A stretch of DNA of 64,000 nucleotides from Saccharothrix syringae (lineage in GTDB: Bacteria; Actinomycetota; Actinomycetes; Mycobacteriales; Pseudonocardiaceae): assembly GCF_009498035.1 (NCBI RefSeq), contig NZ_CP034550.1:10788001-10852000 (forward strand), given 5' to 3'. Below are positions 19,111 through 27,943 of the stretch, piece after piece. A model generated the notes under the pieces. The model did no database searches and was not told the origin of the DNA. It worked only from the letters and a program-made list of their open reading frames with translations. The position numbers and the translations under genes are program-made. The first letter of the stretch is position 1, and each line of letters opens with the position of its first letter.

Positions 19111-21291
19111 ATGGGCGAGGAGGGACCGCGGCGGTTCGACGTGTTCGACCCCGACCCGCCGCGCTCCCACCGCCTGGCCGCGGCCGAGGTGCTGCGCGGC
19201 GTTGGCGAGCAGGAGGCCGCGTGGCGCCTGCCGCGCAGGCGGGCGGGCATGCCACCGGTGGTGCGCGTCGCGGACCGGTTCCTGACCGGGCAGCTGGACC
19301 TGCGGGCGGTGGAGTTCCCGTACCTGCTGGAGTTCGTGCGCTGCCGGTTCGAGGAACCACCGGACCTGCGGCAGGGCAAGCTCGCCGGGATCGAGTTCGC
19401 CGGGTGCCGGCTCCCCGGGCTGCTCGGCCGCAACCTCTCCAGCGCCAACGAGGTCTCCCTGGAGGGCAGCACCGTCGAGGGCCTGGTCGACCTCGTCGAT
19501 GCGGACGTCGCCGGGTCGCTGACGCTGCGCGACGCCGCCCTGCGCGCACCCGGCGCGATCGCGTTCTACGCGGACCGGCTGACGTTGGCCGGCGGGCTGA
19601 TCGCGCAGCGCGTGCGGGTCGAGGGCGAGCTGCGGATGGCCGGCGCGCGGATCGGCGGGTACTGCAACCTCGGCGGCGGGCTGCTGGACAACCCGTCCGC
19701 GTACGCGGTCAACGGCACCGGCCTGCACGTCGGCGGGAACGTGCTGATGAACGGGTGCGCGCTGCGCGGCACCGTGCTGTTCGCCGGCGCCCGGTTCTCC
19801 TCGGCGCTGACGCTGCGCGGCGCCACCGCCGCCGACGGGCGCGAAGACGACGACGCGCTCGACCCGCACTCCGACCCCAACGCCACCCTGGTGTTCGACC
19901 GCCTCACCGTGGACGGCGACGTGCAGCTCGACCGGGGGTTCAGCAGCGCGGGCGCGGTGCGGATGGTCAACGCCGCGCTCGGCGGCACGCTCTCGCTGTC
20001 CGGCGGGGTGTTCGACGCGGGCGGACCGGTCGTGGAGGAACCCACCGGCTACGGGCGGGCGCTCCAGACCGAGACGGCCGAGCCCACCGGGTTCGGCCGG
20101 GCCCTGCACCTGGACGGCGCGCAGGTCGGCGGGGACGTCATCGCCCGGCAGGCGCGGGTGCGCGGCCAGGTGCGGATGGTCGACCTGCAGGCCAGGGGCA
20201 GCCTCATCCTGGACGGGTCCGTGCTCGACAACCCCCGGGCCGACGCCGTGCTGGGCAACCGGTCCCGGATCGGCAGCAACCTCACCGCCCGCGAGGTCGA
20301 GGTGACCGGCGGCCTGGAGCTGCGCGGCGTGCACGTCGGCGCCAACCTCGACCTGCGCGGCAGCCGCGTCACCCGCCCCGGCCGGTACCGCCACCAGGCC
20401 GCGGGCAAGCCGTCGCTGGACGTCGGCGGCGCGGTCATCGGGCGCGACCTGATCTGCGCGGGCGGCGCGAAGGAGTTCGTCGCGCACGGCGGCGTGCGGG
20501 CGCGGCGGGCGCAGGTCGGGCGGATGGCGACGTTCGCCGGCGCGGTGCTCGGGGACAAGCTCAACGCCCACGCCCTCAACCTGCTGGGGATGCAGGTGCA
20601 GGAGCTGGTGCTCACCCCCGTCACCCCGCCGCGCGGCGACGTGACGCTGCGGCAGGTGCGCTGCACGTCGTTGGACGACAACGAGAACTTCTGGGGCGCG
20701 ACCGGGCGGATCGACCTGGAGGAGTTCCGCTACGACTCGCTGCGGCACCCCATCGACCTGCGCGACGACGAGGAGGTCGACCGGAGGCTGCGGTGGCTGC
20801 GCCAGGCCATGCGGCGGACGTACCGGCCGAGCCCGTACGACCAGTTCGCCGAGATGCTGCGGGCCAGCGGCAACGACGAGCACGCCGCCATGGTGCTGGT
20901 CGAGAAGCAGCGGCTGAGGTACCGGGCGATGGCCGAGGGCCGCGGCTGGCTCCGGCCGCTGGTGCTGGTGTGGAGCTGGTTGCAGCGGGCGATGGTGGGG
21001 TACGGCTACCGGCCGGCGCGGGCGGTGGCGTGGCTGGTGGTGACGTGGCTGCTGGGAAGCCTGTGGTTCGCGTCCGGGCCGGCGCTGCGGGAGATCAACG
21101 AGCAGGACCACCTGCCGTGGAACCCGTGGTTGTTCACGATCGACCTGGTGGTGCCGATCGTGGACTTCGGGAACAAGAACCGGTGGCAGACGCCGGGGGT
21201 GTCGCAGTGGATCGCGTCGGGGTTGATCGTGCTGGGGTGGGTGCTGGCCACTACGGTGGCGGCGGGGTTGACGCGGGCTTTGAAGCGCTGA
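19111..21291 (+). CDS. Large repeat (beta-helix-like) protein with C-terminal membrane anchor
   Basis: A 726-residue protein. From about residue 50 to 510 it repeats short strands of the form G(D/N)(L/V)xLRG or GGxLxLxGxxxxxxG (LDLRAVEFPYLLEFVRCRF, VAGSLTLRDAALRAPG, VHVGANLDLRGSRV), which should stack as a long beta-solenoid. A basic linker (RRLRWLRQAMRRTYRPSPYDQFAEML) and two hydrophobic helices (about 640-665 and 700-722) follow, so the solenoid is probably cytosolic and tethered by its C-terminus. Actinomycete homologues are often labelled membrane-associated oxidoreductase without evidence. The protein shares architecture, with reversed order, with the pentapeptide-repeat protein at 6.3 kb. 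Confidence 0.75.
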   Translation: MGEEGPRRFDVFDPDPPRSHRLAAAEVLRGVGEQEAAWRLPRRRAGMPPVVRVADRFLTGQLDLRAVEFPYLLEFVRCRFEEPPDLRQGKLAGIEFAGCRLPGLLGRNLSSANEVSLEGSTVEGLVDLVDADVAGSLTLRDAALRAPGAIAFYADRLTLAGGLIAQRVRVEGELRMAGARIGGYCNLGGGLLDNPSAYAVNGTGLHVGGNVLMNGCALRGTVLFAGARFSSALTLRGATAADGREDDDALDPHSDPNATLVFDRLTVDGDVQLDRGFSSAGAVRMVNAALGGTLSLSGGVFDAGGPVVEEPTGYGRALQTETAEPTGFGRALHLDGAQVGGDVIARQARVRGQVRMVDLQARGSLILDGSVLDNPRADAVLGNRSRIGSNLTAREVEVTGGLELRGVHVGANLDLRGSRVTRPGRYRHQAAGKPSLDVGGAVIGRDLICAGGAKEFVAHGGVRARRAQVGRMATFAGAVLGDKLNAHALNLLGMQVQELVLTPVTPPRGDVTLRQVRCTSLDDNENFWGATGRIDLEEFRYDSLRHPIDLRDDEEVDRRLRWLRQAMRRTYRPSPYDQFAEMLRASGNDEHAAMVLVEKQRLRYRAMAEGRGWLRPLVLVWSWLQRAMVGYGYRPARAVAWLVVTWLLGSLWFASGPALREINEQDHLPWNPWLFTIDLVVPIVDFGNKNRWQTPGVSQWIASGLIVLGWVLATTVAAGLTRALKR

Positions 21292-21683
21292 GCTGGGTGG
21301 ATGCGGATTTCGATCACCCGATGTGGTGATTGGTGTACGGGATCGGGGGGTTCGGGACTCGGTTGAATATGAAGGAAACCCGCCGCGACCACCACACCTC
21401 CCCAAGCCCCCTCGCCCGCTTCCAGCCCACCCTGGCCTGGCCGCTCCGCCCTGGCCGCTCCGCCGCCTTCGCCTCCTCCGCCGCCCCGGCACCTCGCCCC
21501 TGCTGCCGGACACCTCGCCCCGCCTGACCCGCCTCGGCACGCCGCCTGCCCCGCACCACGACGCCTGCTCCGCGCCCACGCCGCATGCCGCCCGCCCGTG
21601 CTCTTGCCGCCGTGAGCCTGCCGCCGCCGTGAGCGTGGCCCCGTCCGGGAACGATTCGCCGCGCGTCACTTAGGGTTGCCGGC
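21292..21683. other. Gene-free, C-rich intergenic stretch
   Basis: No supported gene. From about 21390 to 21620 the plus strand is strongly pyrimidine-rich and contains the tandem pair CTGGCCGCTCCGCC at about 21436-21463. Open frames here have no coding character. Confidence 0.4.
21671..21676 (+). promoter_or_regulatory. -10 element TAGGGT, leaderless start of ROK kinase
   Basis: TAGGGT ends seven bases before ATG 21684, and no Shine-Dalgarno precedes the ATG. This places the predicted transcription start at the start codon. Confidence 0.5.
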
Positions 21684-22589
21684 ATGACGGACCTGGTGCT
21701 GGCCCTGGACGTCGGCGGCACCAAGATCGCTGGTGCCCTGGTGGACCGGAGTGGTGCGGTGCAGCGCGCGGTGCGCGTGGGTACGCCGCGGGCGACCACC
21801 GAGCAGACGTGGGCCGCCGTGGTGGGGGTGGTCGAGCAGGTGCTGCGCGGTGAGGGCGTGGCCGGGGTGGGGATTGCTTGTGCGGGGCCCGTGGACGCGC
21901 CCGCGGGGACGGTGAGCCCGATCAACGTCCCGGCCTGGCGGGATTTCCCGCTGCGCGATCGCGTTGCCGACCTGGTGCCGGGGGTGCCGGTGGAGCTGGC
22001 GGGTGACGGGCCGTGCATGGCGCTTGGCGAGCACTGGTTGGGGGCCGGTCGGGGGAGCCGGTTCATGGTCGGGCTGGTGGTGAGCACCGGGGTCGGCGGT
22101 GGGCTGGTGCTGGGTGGTCGGCCGTTCGGTGGGCGCACGGGGAATGCCGGGCACATCGGGCACGTGGTGGTCGAGCCGGACGGTGAGCCGTGTGCTTGTG
22201 GTGGGCGCGGGTGTGCGGAGACGGTCGCGGGTGGGCCGCGGATGGTGGACTGGGCGCGGCGGCAGGGGTGGTTGGCGCCTGACGACGCTGATGCGGCGGT
22301 GCTCGCGGCGGCGGCTCTGGCCGGGGAAGAGGTGCCTCGGGCCGCGTTCGAGCGGGCTGGGCGGGCGGTGGGGATGGCTGTCGCGGCCACGGCCGCGGTG
22401 GTGGACCTTGATCTCGCGGTGATCGGGGGTGGGGTGGCCCAGGCCGGGGAGTTGTTGTTCGGGCCGGTTCGCCGCACCCTGGCCGACCACTGTGGACTGT
22501 CCTACTTGGACGGATTGAGGGTTGAGGCCGCTCGGTTGGGTGGGCAGGCCGGGCTGGTGGGAGCCGCCGCGCTGGTGCTGGGCGGGTAA
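21684..22589 (+). CDS. ROK family sugar kinase (glucokinase-like)
   Basis: A 301-residue ROK protein: ATP-binding ALDVGGTKIAGALVD at the N-terminus, the sugar loop GHIGHVVVEPDG, and the zinc motif CACGGRGCAET (Cys residues plus the upstream His). It has no N-terminal helix-turn-helix, so it is a kinase rather than a ROK repressor. It should phosphorylate glucose or a related hexose such as N-acetylmannosamine. It stands alone between gene-free stretches. Confidence 0.88.
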   Translation: MTDLVLALDVGGTKIAGALVDRSGAVQRAVRVGTPRATTEQTWAAVVGVVEQVLRGEGVAGVGIACAGPVDAPAGTVSPINVPAWRDFPLRDRVADLVPGVPVELAGDGPCMALGEHWLGAGRGSRFMVGLVVSTGVGGGLVLGGRPFGGRTGNAGHIGHVVVEPDGEPCACGGRGCAETVAGGPRMVDWARRQGWLAPDDADAAVLAAAALAGEEVPRAAFERAGRAVGMAVAATAAVVDLDLAVIGGGVAQAGELLFGPVRRTLADHCGLSYLDGLRVEAARLGGQAGLVGAAALVLGG

Positions 22590-22626
22590 GCCGGGACAGC
22601 CGCGGGTAAGCCGGGACAGCCGCGAG
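22582..22626. repeat. Short direct repeat after ROK kinase
   Basis: GGGTAAGCCGGGACAGCCGCG occurs twice in tandem, 20 bp apart, the first copy covering the stop codon of the ROK kinase. The following 240 bp to 22866 show diverged versions (GCGGGTAGTGCCGGAGG, CGCAGGTAGTGGCCGCG) and no gene. Confidence 0.6.
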
Positions 22627-22866
22627 CAGTGCCGGGGGCGATGGCCGCGGGTAGTGCCGGAGGGCGATAACCGCAGGTAGTGGCCGCGCAGGTGGTAGCC
22701 GCAAGGTGGGGCGTGGGAGTCGGCGGGTGCTGGGGCCGGGACCGGCCCGGCCCCAGCTGGGCCGTCAGACGTCGTCAGGCGCGATCAGGCGCCGAACGTG
22801 ATCGGGGCGATCAGGCGTCGACAGCACCGAACCGCGCCGCGAACGAACGCCGAACACCGCACGTGC

Positions 22867-24501
22867 TCAGTGCGCCGCCACGGGCTTCACGCGGTTGCTG
22901 TCCTCGTCCACGTGGTAGTCGTCGGCGTCGGTCTCGTCCGTGCCGTTGAAGACGCGGGCCTTCCGGGCGATCAGCGTGACCACCACCGCCACCAGCAGGT
23001 TGGCCAGGACGGCCACCGCGCCGACGTACACCTGCACCGTCGACCCGGCGAACGGGTGCCAGCCGAACAGCGAGAGGTTGCCCAGCGGCAGCGCGGAACC
23101 GGCGAAGTGGGCCTTGCCGATCGCCGGGTTGCCGATGTTGTAGAGCAGCCACATGCCGTAGCCCATGCCGGCGACCCAGCCGGCGATGAGGCCCCACACG
23201 TGGAACCACCGCGTGTACAGCGCGATCGCCACGGCGGGCAGCGTCTGCAGGATCATCACGCCGCCGATGAGCTGGAGGTCGATGGAGAACTGCGGGTCGA
23301 CGAACACGATGAACGCGACCGCGCCGAACTTGACCACCAGCGACGCGAGCTTGGCCTGCTTGGCCTCCTGGGCGGGGCTGGCGTCCTTCTTCAGGTACTC
23401 CTTGTAGACGTTGCGGGTCCACAGGTTCGCCGCGGCGATGGACATGATCGCGGCCGGGACCAGGGCGCCGATGCCGATGGCCGCGAACGCGATGCCGGCG
23501 AACCAGGAGGGGAACTCCTGGCCGAACAGCGACGGGATGATCGTGTTGGTGTCGGGGCGGCCGGTGGCCTGGTTGGTGATGGGCTTGACGCCGGCGCTGA
23601 TGGCGACGAAGCCGAGCATCGCCAGCAGGCCCAGGAGCAGCGAGTACGCCGGCAGGGCGACCATGTTCCGCTTGATCACGTTGCGGCCGCGCGAGGCGAG
23701 GATGCCGGTCAGCGAGTGCGGGTACAGGAACAGCGCCAGGGCGGAGCCCAGGGCGAGGGTGGCGTACTGGAGCTGGTTGTTGGCGGTGAGCAGGATGCCG
23801 TCGGCCTTGGACTCGGTCGCGGCGTACTTGGCCTGCGCGCCGTCGAAGATGGCGCCCCAGCCGCCGAACTTGGTGGGCAGGTAGACGACGGCGACGAGGA
23901 TGACCAGGTAGATCAGGGTGTCCTTGACGAACGCGATCAGCGCGGGGGCGCGCAGGCCCGACTGGTAGGTGTAGAGCGCGAGGATCACGAACGCGATGAA
24001 CAGCGGCAGGTGGCCGAGGATGCCGCCGCCGTTGAGGCCCATGGTGCGCAGGACGGCTTCGAGGCCGACGAGCTGGAGCGCGATGTAGGGCATGGTGGCG
24101 ACGATGCCGGTGATGGCGACGAGCAGCGCCAGCCAGTGGGAGCCGTAGCGGCCGCGGACGAAGTCGGCCGGGGTCACGTAGCCGTGGACCCGGGACACCG
24201 ACCACATGCGCACCAGCGGGAGGAACACGATCGGGTAGAGCACGACCGTGTAGGGCAGGGCGTAGAAGCCCAGCGCGCCGGAGCCGAAGACCAGGGCGGG
24301 CACCGCCACGAACGTGTAGGCGGTGTAGAGGTCGCCGCCGACGAGGAACCAGGTGATCCAGGAGCCGAACTTGCGGCCGCCCAGGCCCCATTCGTCGAGG
24401 TGGTCGAGGGTGTTGCCGGCCTTCCACCGCGCGGCCATGAAGCCGAGCGCGGTGACGAGCAGGAACAGCGCGCTGAAGACCACCAGTTCGGTCCACTGCA
24501 T
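22867..24501 (-). CDS. Sodium:solute symporter (monocarboxylate type)
   Basis: A 544-residue SSS-family symporter with about thirteen hydrophobic helices. Family marks are the first-helix region followed by HLDEWGLGGRKFGSWITWFLVGGDLYTAYTF, the GYVTPADFVRGRYGSHWLALLVA segment, and the conserved LVPAAIMSIAAANLWTRNVYKEYL. The pairing with a DUF3311 small protein is typical of ActP/MctC-like transporters for acetate, pyruvate or other short carboxylates. Its ATG directly follows the DUF3311 stop codon. A nearby GntR gene transcribed in the same direction may control it. Confidence 0.9.
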   Translation of the reverse strand: MQWTELVVFSALFLLVTALGFMAARWKAGNTLDHLDEWGLGGRKFGSWITWFLVGGDLYTAYTFVAVPALVFGSGALGFYALPYTVVLYPIVFLPLVRMWSVSRVHGYVTPADFVRGRYGSHWLALLVAITGIVATMPYIALQLVGLEAVLRTMGLNGGGILGHLPLFIAFVILALYTYQSGLRAPALIAFVKDTLIYLVILVAVVYLPTKFGGWGAIFDGAQAKYAATESKADGILLTANNQLQYATLALGSALALFLYPHSLTGILASRGRNVIKRNMVALPAYSLLLGLLAMLGFVAISAGVKPITNQATGRPDTNTIIPSLFGQEFPSWFAGIAFAAIGIGALVPAAIMSIAAANLWTRNVYKEYLKKDASPAQEAKQAKLASLVVKFGAVAFIVFVDPQFSIDLQLIGGVMILQTLPAVAIALYTRWFHVWGLIAGWVAGMGYGMWLLYNIGNPAIGKAHFAGSALPLGNLSLFGWHPFAGSTVQVYVGAVAVLANLLVAVVVTLIARKARVFNGTDETDADDYHVDEDSNRVKPVAAH

Positions 24502-24768
24502 CTACTTCGCCCCCTCGTCGAGGTCGTCCACACCGAGCAGGTCGGGCTTGCCGTGGACCGCGGGTTCGTCCTTGGTCTTGAGGTAGACCAGGCCGACGCA
24601 GGCGACGCCGACCGGGACCCAGGCGAACTGGTACCAGTAGAAGTACGGCAGCCCGAGCAGTCTCGGCTCATCGGAGTTGAACCACGGCGTGACCAGCATG
24701 AGCAGCGGGACCAGCAGCAGCAGGTTCCAGTTGCTCCAGCGCAGGCTGGATTTTCGAGCAGACGGCAT
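24502..24768 (-). CDS. DUF3311 small membrane protein
   Basis: An 88-residue protein with two membrane helices (about residues 15-30 and 46-64) and a charged tail, matching DUF3311 proteins that are encoded next to sodium:solute symporters. GGAGGGG precedes the ATG, and its stop abuts the symporter start. It is probably an accessory subunit; its role is not known. Confidence 0.85.
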   Translation of the reverse strand: MPSARKSSLRWSNWNLLLLVPLLMLVTPWFNSDEPRLLGLPYFYWYQFAWVPVGVACVGLVYLKTKDEPAVHGKPDLLGVDDLDEGAK

Positions 24769-24889
24769 GCGCGCCCCTCCGAACGACCCTTGTTACACGG
24801 TGTCGCGCGATGCTAGGCCCGGGAGCGGGTCCAGTCACCATGTCGGGCGGGTTGCCTGCGGATGACGTAGCTGGATCGTGACCGTTTTT

Positions 24890-25588
24890 TCACTCTCCGC
24901 GCAGGCCGGTCACGAGGTGCTGCTCCGCGCGGTCGAGGTAGGCGAGCAGGGCTTGTTCGGCCTGCCGAACCCGGCCGGCCTCCAGGTGTTCGAGGATCTC
25001 CTCGTTGAGGGCGAGGTAGTCCTCGTAGAACATCCGCGAGTCGCCCATGATCACGAACGCCAGGCGCAGCTCGGCGAGCAGGCGCCGCACCTCCTCGTCG
25101 AGGCGGGCGCTGCCCGCGAGGGCGGTGATGGCCTGGTGGAAGCGGACGTTCGCGGTGCCGACGCCGGACCAGTCGTCCCGCTCGCGCTGCCCGACGCCGA
25201 GGGCGACGGCGTCGCGGACGGCCTGCCGGGCGGCCTCGGGGGCGCGTTCCCAGCGGCGCAGCGCGCCGCACTCGATGACGCGGCGGGCGGCGTAGAGGTC
25301 GACGATGTCGGGGACCTCGGGCACGCGGACGAACACGCCCCTGCTGTACTCGTGCACGAGCAGGCGTTCGTGGGTGAGCAGGCGGAACGCCTCGCGCAGG
25401 GTGTTGCGGGAGACGCGGAGCGCTTCGCCGAGCGCCTTCTCGTTGAGCTGTTGGCCGGGTTTGATGTCGCCGTTGAGGACGCTGTCGCGCAGCTTCTCCG
25501 CGACCCGCTCGGCGGTGGTGGAGCGGTCGAGGTCCGCGCGGTCCCTGGCCAGGTTGTTCAGCCAGTCGTCCGCCTCGACGGTCGTCAT
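24890..25588 (-). CDS. GntR/FadR-type (FCD) transcriptional regulator
   Basis: A 232-residue regulator: winged helix-turn-helix at residues about 28-85 (AEKLRDSVLNGDIKPGQQLN, LGEALRVSRNTLREAFRLL) and a C-terminal FCD all-helical domain with metal-binding His in FHQAI and helix GDSRMFYEDYLALNEEIL. I chose ATG 25586-25588; a TTG three codons upstream is possible. The perfect palindrome at 25633-25649 lies just upstream of it and between it and divergent pxpA, so it probably regulates itself, pxpA and perhaps the symporter genes, in response to an organic acid. Confidence 0.88.
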   Translation of the reverse strand: MTTVEADDWLNNLARDRADLDRSTTAERVAEKLRDSVLNGDIKPGQQLNEKALGEALRVSRNTLREAFRLLTHERLLVHEYSRGVFVRVPEVPDIVDLYAARRVIECGALRRWERAPEAARQAVRDAVALGVGQRERDDWSGVGTANVRFHQAITALAGSARLDEEVRRLLAELRLAFVIMGDSRMFYEDYLALNEEILEHLEAGRVRQAEQALLAYLDRAEQHLVTGLRGE

Positions 25589-25632
25589 GGTGAACAAGCC
25601 TACTACCGGACGAGTTCAAATGGAGTATTGAA

Positions 25633-25649
25633 GGATTGTTGAACAATCC
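25633..25649. promoter_or_regulatory. Perfect palindromic operator of the GntR regulator
   Basis: GGATTGTTGAACAATCC is a perfect inverted repeat (8-bp arms around a central G). It lies 45 bp upstream of the GntR gene start, in the divergent region with pxpA. The ATTGT/ACAAT arms fit the type of site bound by FCD-class GntR proteins. Confidence 0.7.
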
Positions 25650-25707
25650 CCACACTGGTGGACAGGGGAGGAACCTGGGCGCGACGAGAACTCGGGCAAG
25701 GCAACTA

Positions 25708-25749
25708 GGGCGAGGCGGCCCGGGCGAGGCGGCCCGGGCGAGGCGGCCT
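25708..25749. repeat. Three tandem 14-bp repeats upstream of pxpA
   Basis: GGGCGAGGCGGCCC occurs three times back to back (the last copy ends in T). It lies between the GntR operator and the pxpA start and may affect leader structure or be slippage-prone. Confidence 0.8.
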
Positions 25750-25801
25750 GGGGCGAAGGCGGTGTCCCGACAGGGGCGCCGTGGGCGGGAGGGAGGGCAC
25801 C

Positions 25802-26575
25802 GTGGACCTCAACGCGGACGTGGGAGAGGGCTTCGGCCCCTGGTCGCTCGGCGACGACCGGGCCCTGCTCGACATCGTGACCAGCGCGAACGTCGCGTGC
25901 GGCTTCCACGCGGGCGACCCGGACACGATGCGGCGCACCTGCGAGCGGGCCGCGGCTCGGGGCGTGGCCGTCGGCGCGCACGTGGGCTACCGCGACCTCA
26001 ACGGCTTCGGCAGGCGGTTCGTCGACGTGGCACCGGGCACGCTGACCGCCGAGGTCCTGTACCAGCTGGGCGGCCTGGACGCGTGCGCCCGCGCGGCCGG
26101 GACCCGCGTCGCCTACGTCAAGCCGCACGGTGCGCTCTACCGCGCGCTGGTCGCGCACGAGGCGCAGGCGGACGCGGTGGTGGACGCGGTGCGGGCGTAC
26201 GACCCGGCCCTGCCGGTGCTGGGGGCGCCGGGCGCGGTGTGGTTGAAGCGGGCCGAGGTGGCGGGGTTGCCGGTGCGCTACGAGGCGTTCGCCGACCGGG
26301 TGTACTCCGCGCTGGGCACGCCGGCCGACCGGGAGCGGCCGGGCGCGGTGCCGCACGACCCGCGGGAGGTCGCGGCGCGGTGCGTCGCGCTGGCCGCGGA
26401 CGGCCGGGTCCGCACGGTCGACGGGCGGCTGCTGCGGATGCGGGTGGACTCGATCCGGGTGCACGGCGGGACGCCGGGCGCGGTGGCGGTCGCGCGGGAC
26501 GTGCGCGAGGCCCTGATCGGCGCCGGGGTGCCGCTGGGGCCGTTCGCGGGTGGGCTGGACCGGGTGAGGGCGTGA
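25802..26575 (+). CDS. pxpA: 5-oxoprolinase subunit A (LamB/YcsF family)
   Basis: A 257-residue protein with LamB/YcsF landmarks: DLNADVGEGFGPW at the start, TSANVACGFHAGDPDTM, GVAVGAHVGYRDLNGFGRR, and VAYVKPHGALYRAL. PxpA works with PxpB and PxpC to hydrolyse 5-oxoproline (pyroglutamate) to glutamate. No pxpB or pxpC is in the window. GTG 25802 is preceded by GGAGGGAGGG. The next gene on the same strand is a pyroglutamyl-peptidase homologue, giving a pyroglutamate theme. Regulation by the divergent GntR gene is likely. Confidence 0.9.
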   Translation: MDLNADVGEGFGPWSLGDDRALLDIVTSANVACGFHAGDPDTMRRTCERAAARGVAVGAHVGYRDLNGFGRRFVDVAPGTLTAEVLYQLGGLDACARAAGTRVAYVKPHGALYRALVAHEAQADAVVDAVRAYDPALPVLGAPGAVWLKRAEVAGLPVRYEAFADRVYSALGTPADRERPGAVPHDPREVAARCVALAADGRVRTVDGRLLRMRVDSIRVHGGTPGAVAVARDVREALIGAGVPLGPFAGGLDRVRA

Positions 26576-26681
26576 ACCCCCGCGCGTGCCCCCCGCGGTC
26601 GAGCCCCGGGGGCCGTTCGCGCGGCGAGGCGGGCCGAACGGCGGGTTCCACCTCCCGCACCCGGTTCGGCAGCATCGAGGC

Positions 26682-27938
26682 GTGATCAAACGACTCCGCG
26701 CGGTGATCCTGTCGACCGTCCCCCTGGCCCTCGCCCTCACCCTCGTCCCCGCCGTCGCCCACGCCCGACCGGCGCCCTGCCTCGACCCGAACGCGCCCAC
26801 CACCGTGGAGGAGCAGCGCCTGGACGACCGGCTCACCCCCGCGGGCCCCGAGGTCGGCCCGGAGCTGGCCCGGCTCGCCGGCTTCGACGACGACGTCGCC
26901 GGCTTCACCGCCCGGCTGTGCGCGACCACCACCCGGACCGCGGCCCGGCAGCTCGCCTCCGCCGGGGGCACCGACCTGTGGCGGGCGGCCGTGCGGCGGG
27001 CCCAGTCCGGGCCGCAGTCCTGGGACGCCTACGACGACCGGCCGCTCTACTGGGCACGCCTCCAGGTCACCAGGGCGCTGCGGCAGTGGCAGGCCCCGTT
27101 CTCCCTGCCCGCCGCCGAGCGCGCCGAGCTGGTCGAGCGGTTCGACCGGGCGTCGCGGGGCGTGACCGACGTCCGGTTCGGCGCCGGGGTGCGGCGCGTC
27201 GCGGTGACCGGGTTCGACCCGTTCCAGCTGTTCGGCACGTCCGTGCGGCGCAGCAACCCGTCCGGTGCGGCGGCGTTGCGGCTGGACGGGCGGGTGGTGG
27301 ACACGCCGCGGGGCCCGGTCGTGTTCGAGGCGGCGGTGCTGCCGGTGCTGTGGGGCTCGTTCGACCGGGGCGTGGTGGAGCGGTTCTACGGCTCGGCGTC
27401 CTCGGCCCACGCGTTCGTCACGATCAGCCAGGGGCGGCCCGGGCAGTTCGACGTCGAGCGCTGGGCCGGCCGGTGGCGCGGCGGGTTCGGGGACAACAAC
27501 GACGTCTCCGCGGTCGGGCCGGTGCCGGACGCGGCGGGCTGGCCGCAGCCGGCGCACGAGTTCATCGAGACCACGCTGCCGCACGACCGGCTGGTCAACG
27601 CGGGCACCGGGCCGTTCCCGGTGCTCTACAACCGGGTGTTCTGCGAGTGGCCGGTCGGCACCACCCCCGGCACGGGCACGCCGAGCTGCCGCACCGACGA
27701 ACCGACGCCGGGCGCGGCCGCGGCGCAGGGCAGCGGCGGCGACTACCTGTCCAACGAGTCGATGTACCGGGCCAACCGGCTGCGGCTGGGCCTGGGCGCC
27801 ACCGGGGTCGCGGGCGGCCACCTGCACACGCCCGTGCTGCGCCAGCCGGTCGACCCGGCCGCGCTGACCGACGCGGAGTTCGAGCTGGAGCGCCGCGACA
27901 TCGCCGACCAGGTGCTGGCGCTGGTGTCGCTAGTCTGA
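26682..27938 (+). CDS. Secreted pyroglutamyl-peptidase (C15) homologue, Cys to Ser
   Basis: A 418-residue exported protein: basic start, hydrophobic core (residues 7-27) and VAHARPAP cleavage region. The C-terminal half aligns with peptidase C15: VAVTGFDPFQLFGTSVRRSNPS (the TGFEPFGG...NPS motif), GRPGQFDVERWA (containing the catalytic Glu, here Glu259), GGDYLSNESMYR and GGHLHTP (catalytic His, about residue 382). In known enzymes the third motif reads YLCN; here the Cys is Ser357. The 170-residue N-terminal extension is unusual. It could be a serine-variant hydrolase or an inactive pyroglutamyl-binding protein. It follows pxpA on the same strand. Confidence 0.75.
   Translation: MIKRLRAVILSTVPLALALTLVPAVAHARPAPCLDPNAPTTVEEQRLDDRLTPAGPEVGPELARLAGFDDDVAGFTARLCATTTRTAARQLASAGGTDLWRAAVRRAQSGPQSWDAYDDRPLYWARLQVTRALRQWQAPFSLPAAERAELVERFDRASRGVTDVRFGAGVRRVAVTGFDPFQLFGTSVRRSNPSGAAALRLDGRVVDTPRGPVVFEAAVLPVLWGSFDRGVVERFYGSASSAHAFVTISQGRPGQFDVERWAGRWRGGFGDNNDVSAVGPVPDAAGWPQPAHEFIETTLPHDRLVNAGTGPFPVLYNRVFCEWPVGTTPGTGTPSCRTDEPTPGAAAAQGSGGDYLSNESMYRANRLRLGLGATGVAGGHLHTPVLRQPVDPAALTDAEFELERRDIADQVLALVSLV
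27931..27936 (+). promoter_or_regulatory. -10 element TAGTCT, leaderless start of lipoprotein gene
   Basis: TAGTCT overlaps the upstream stop codon (TGA 27936-27938) and ends seven bases before GTG 27944, which has no Shine-Dalgarno. Confidence 0.5.
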
Positions 27939-27943
27939 CCGGC

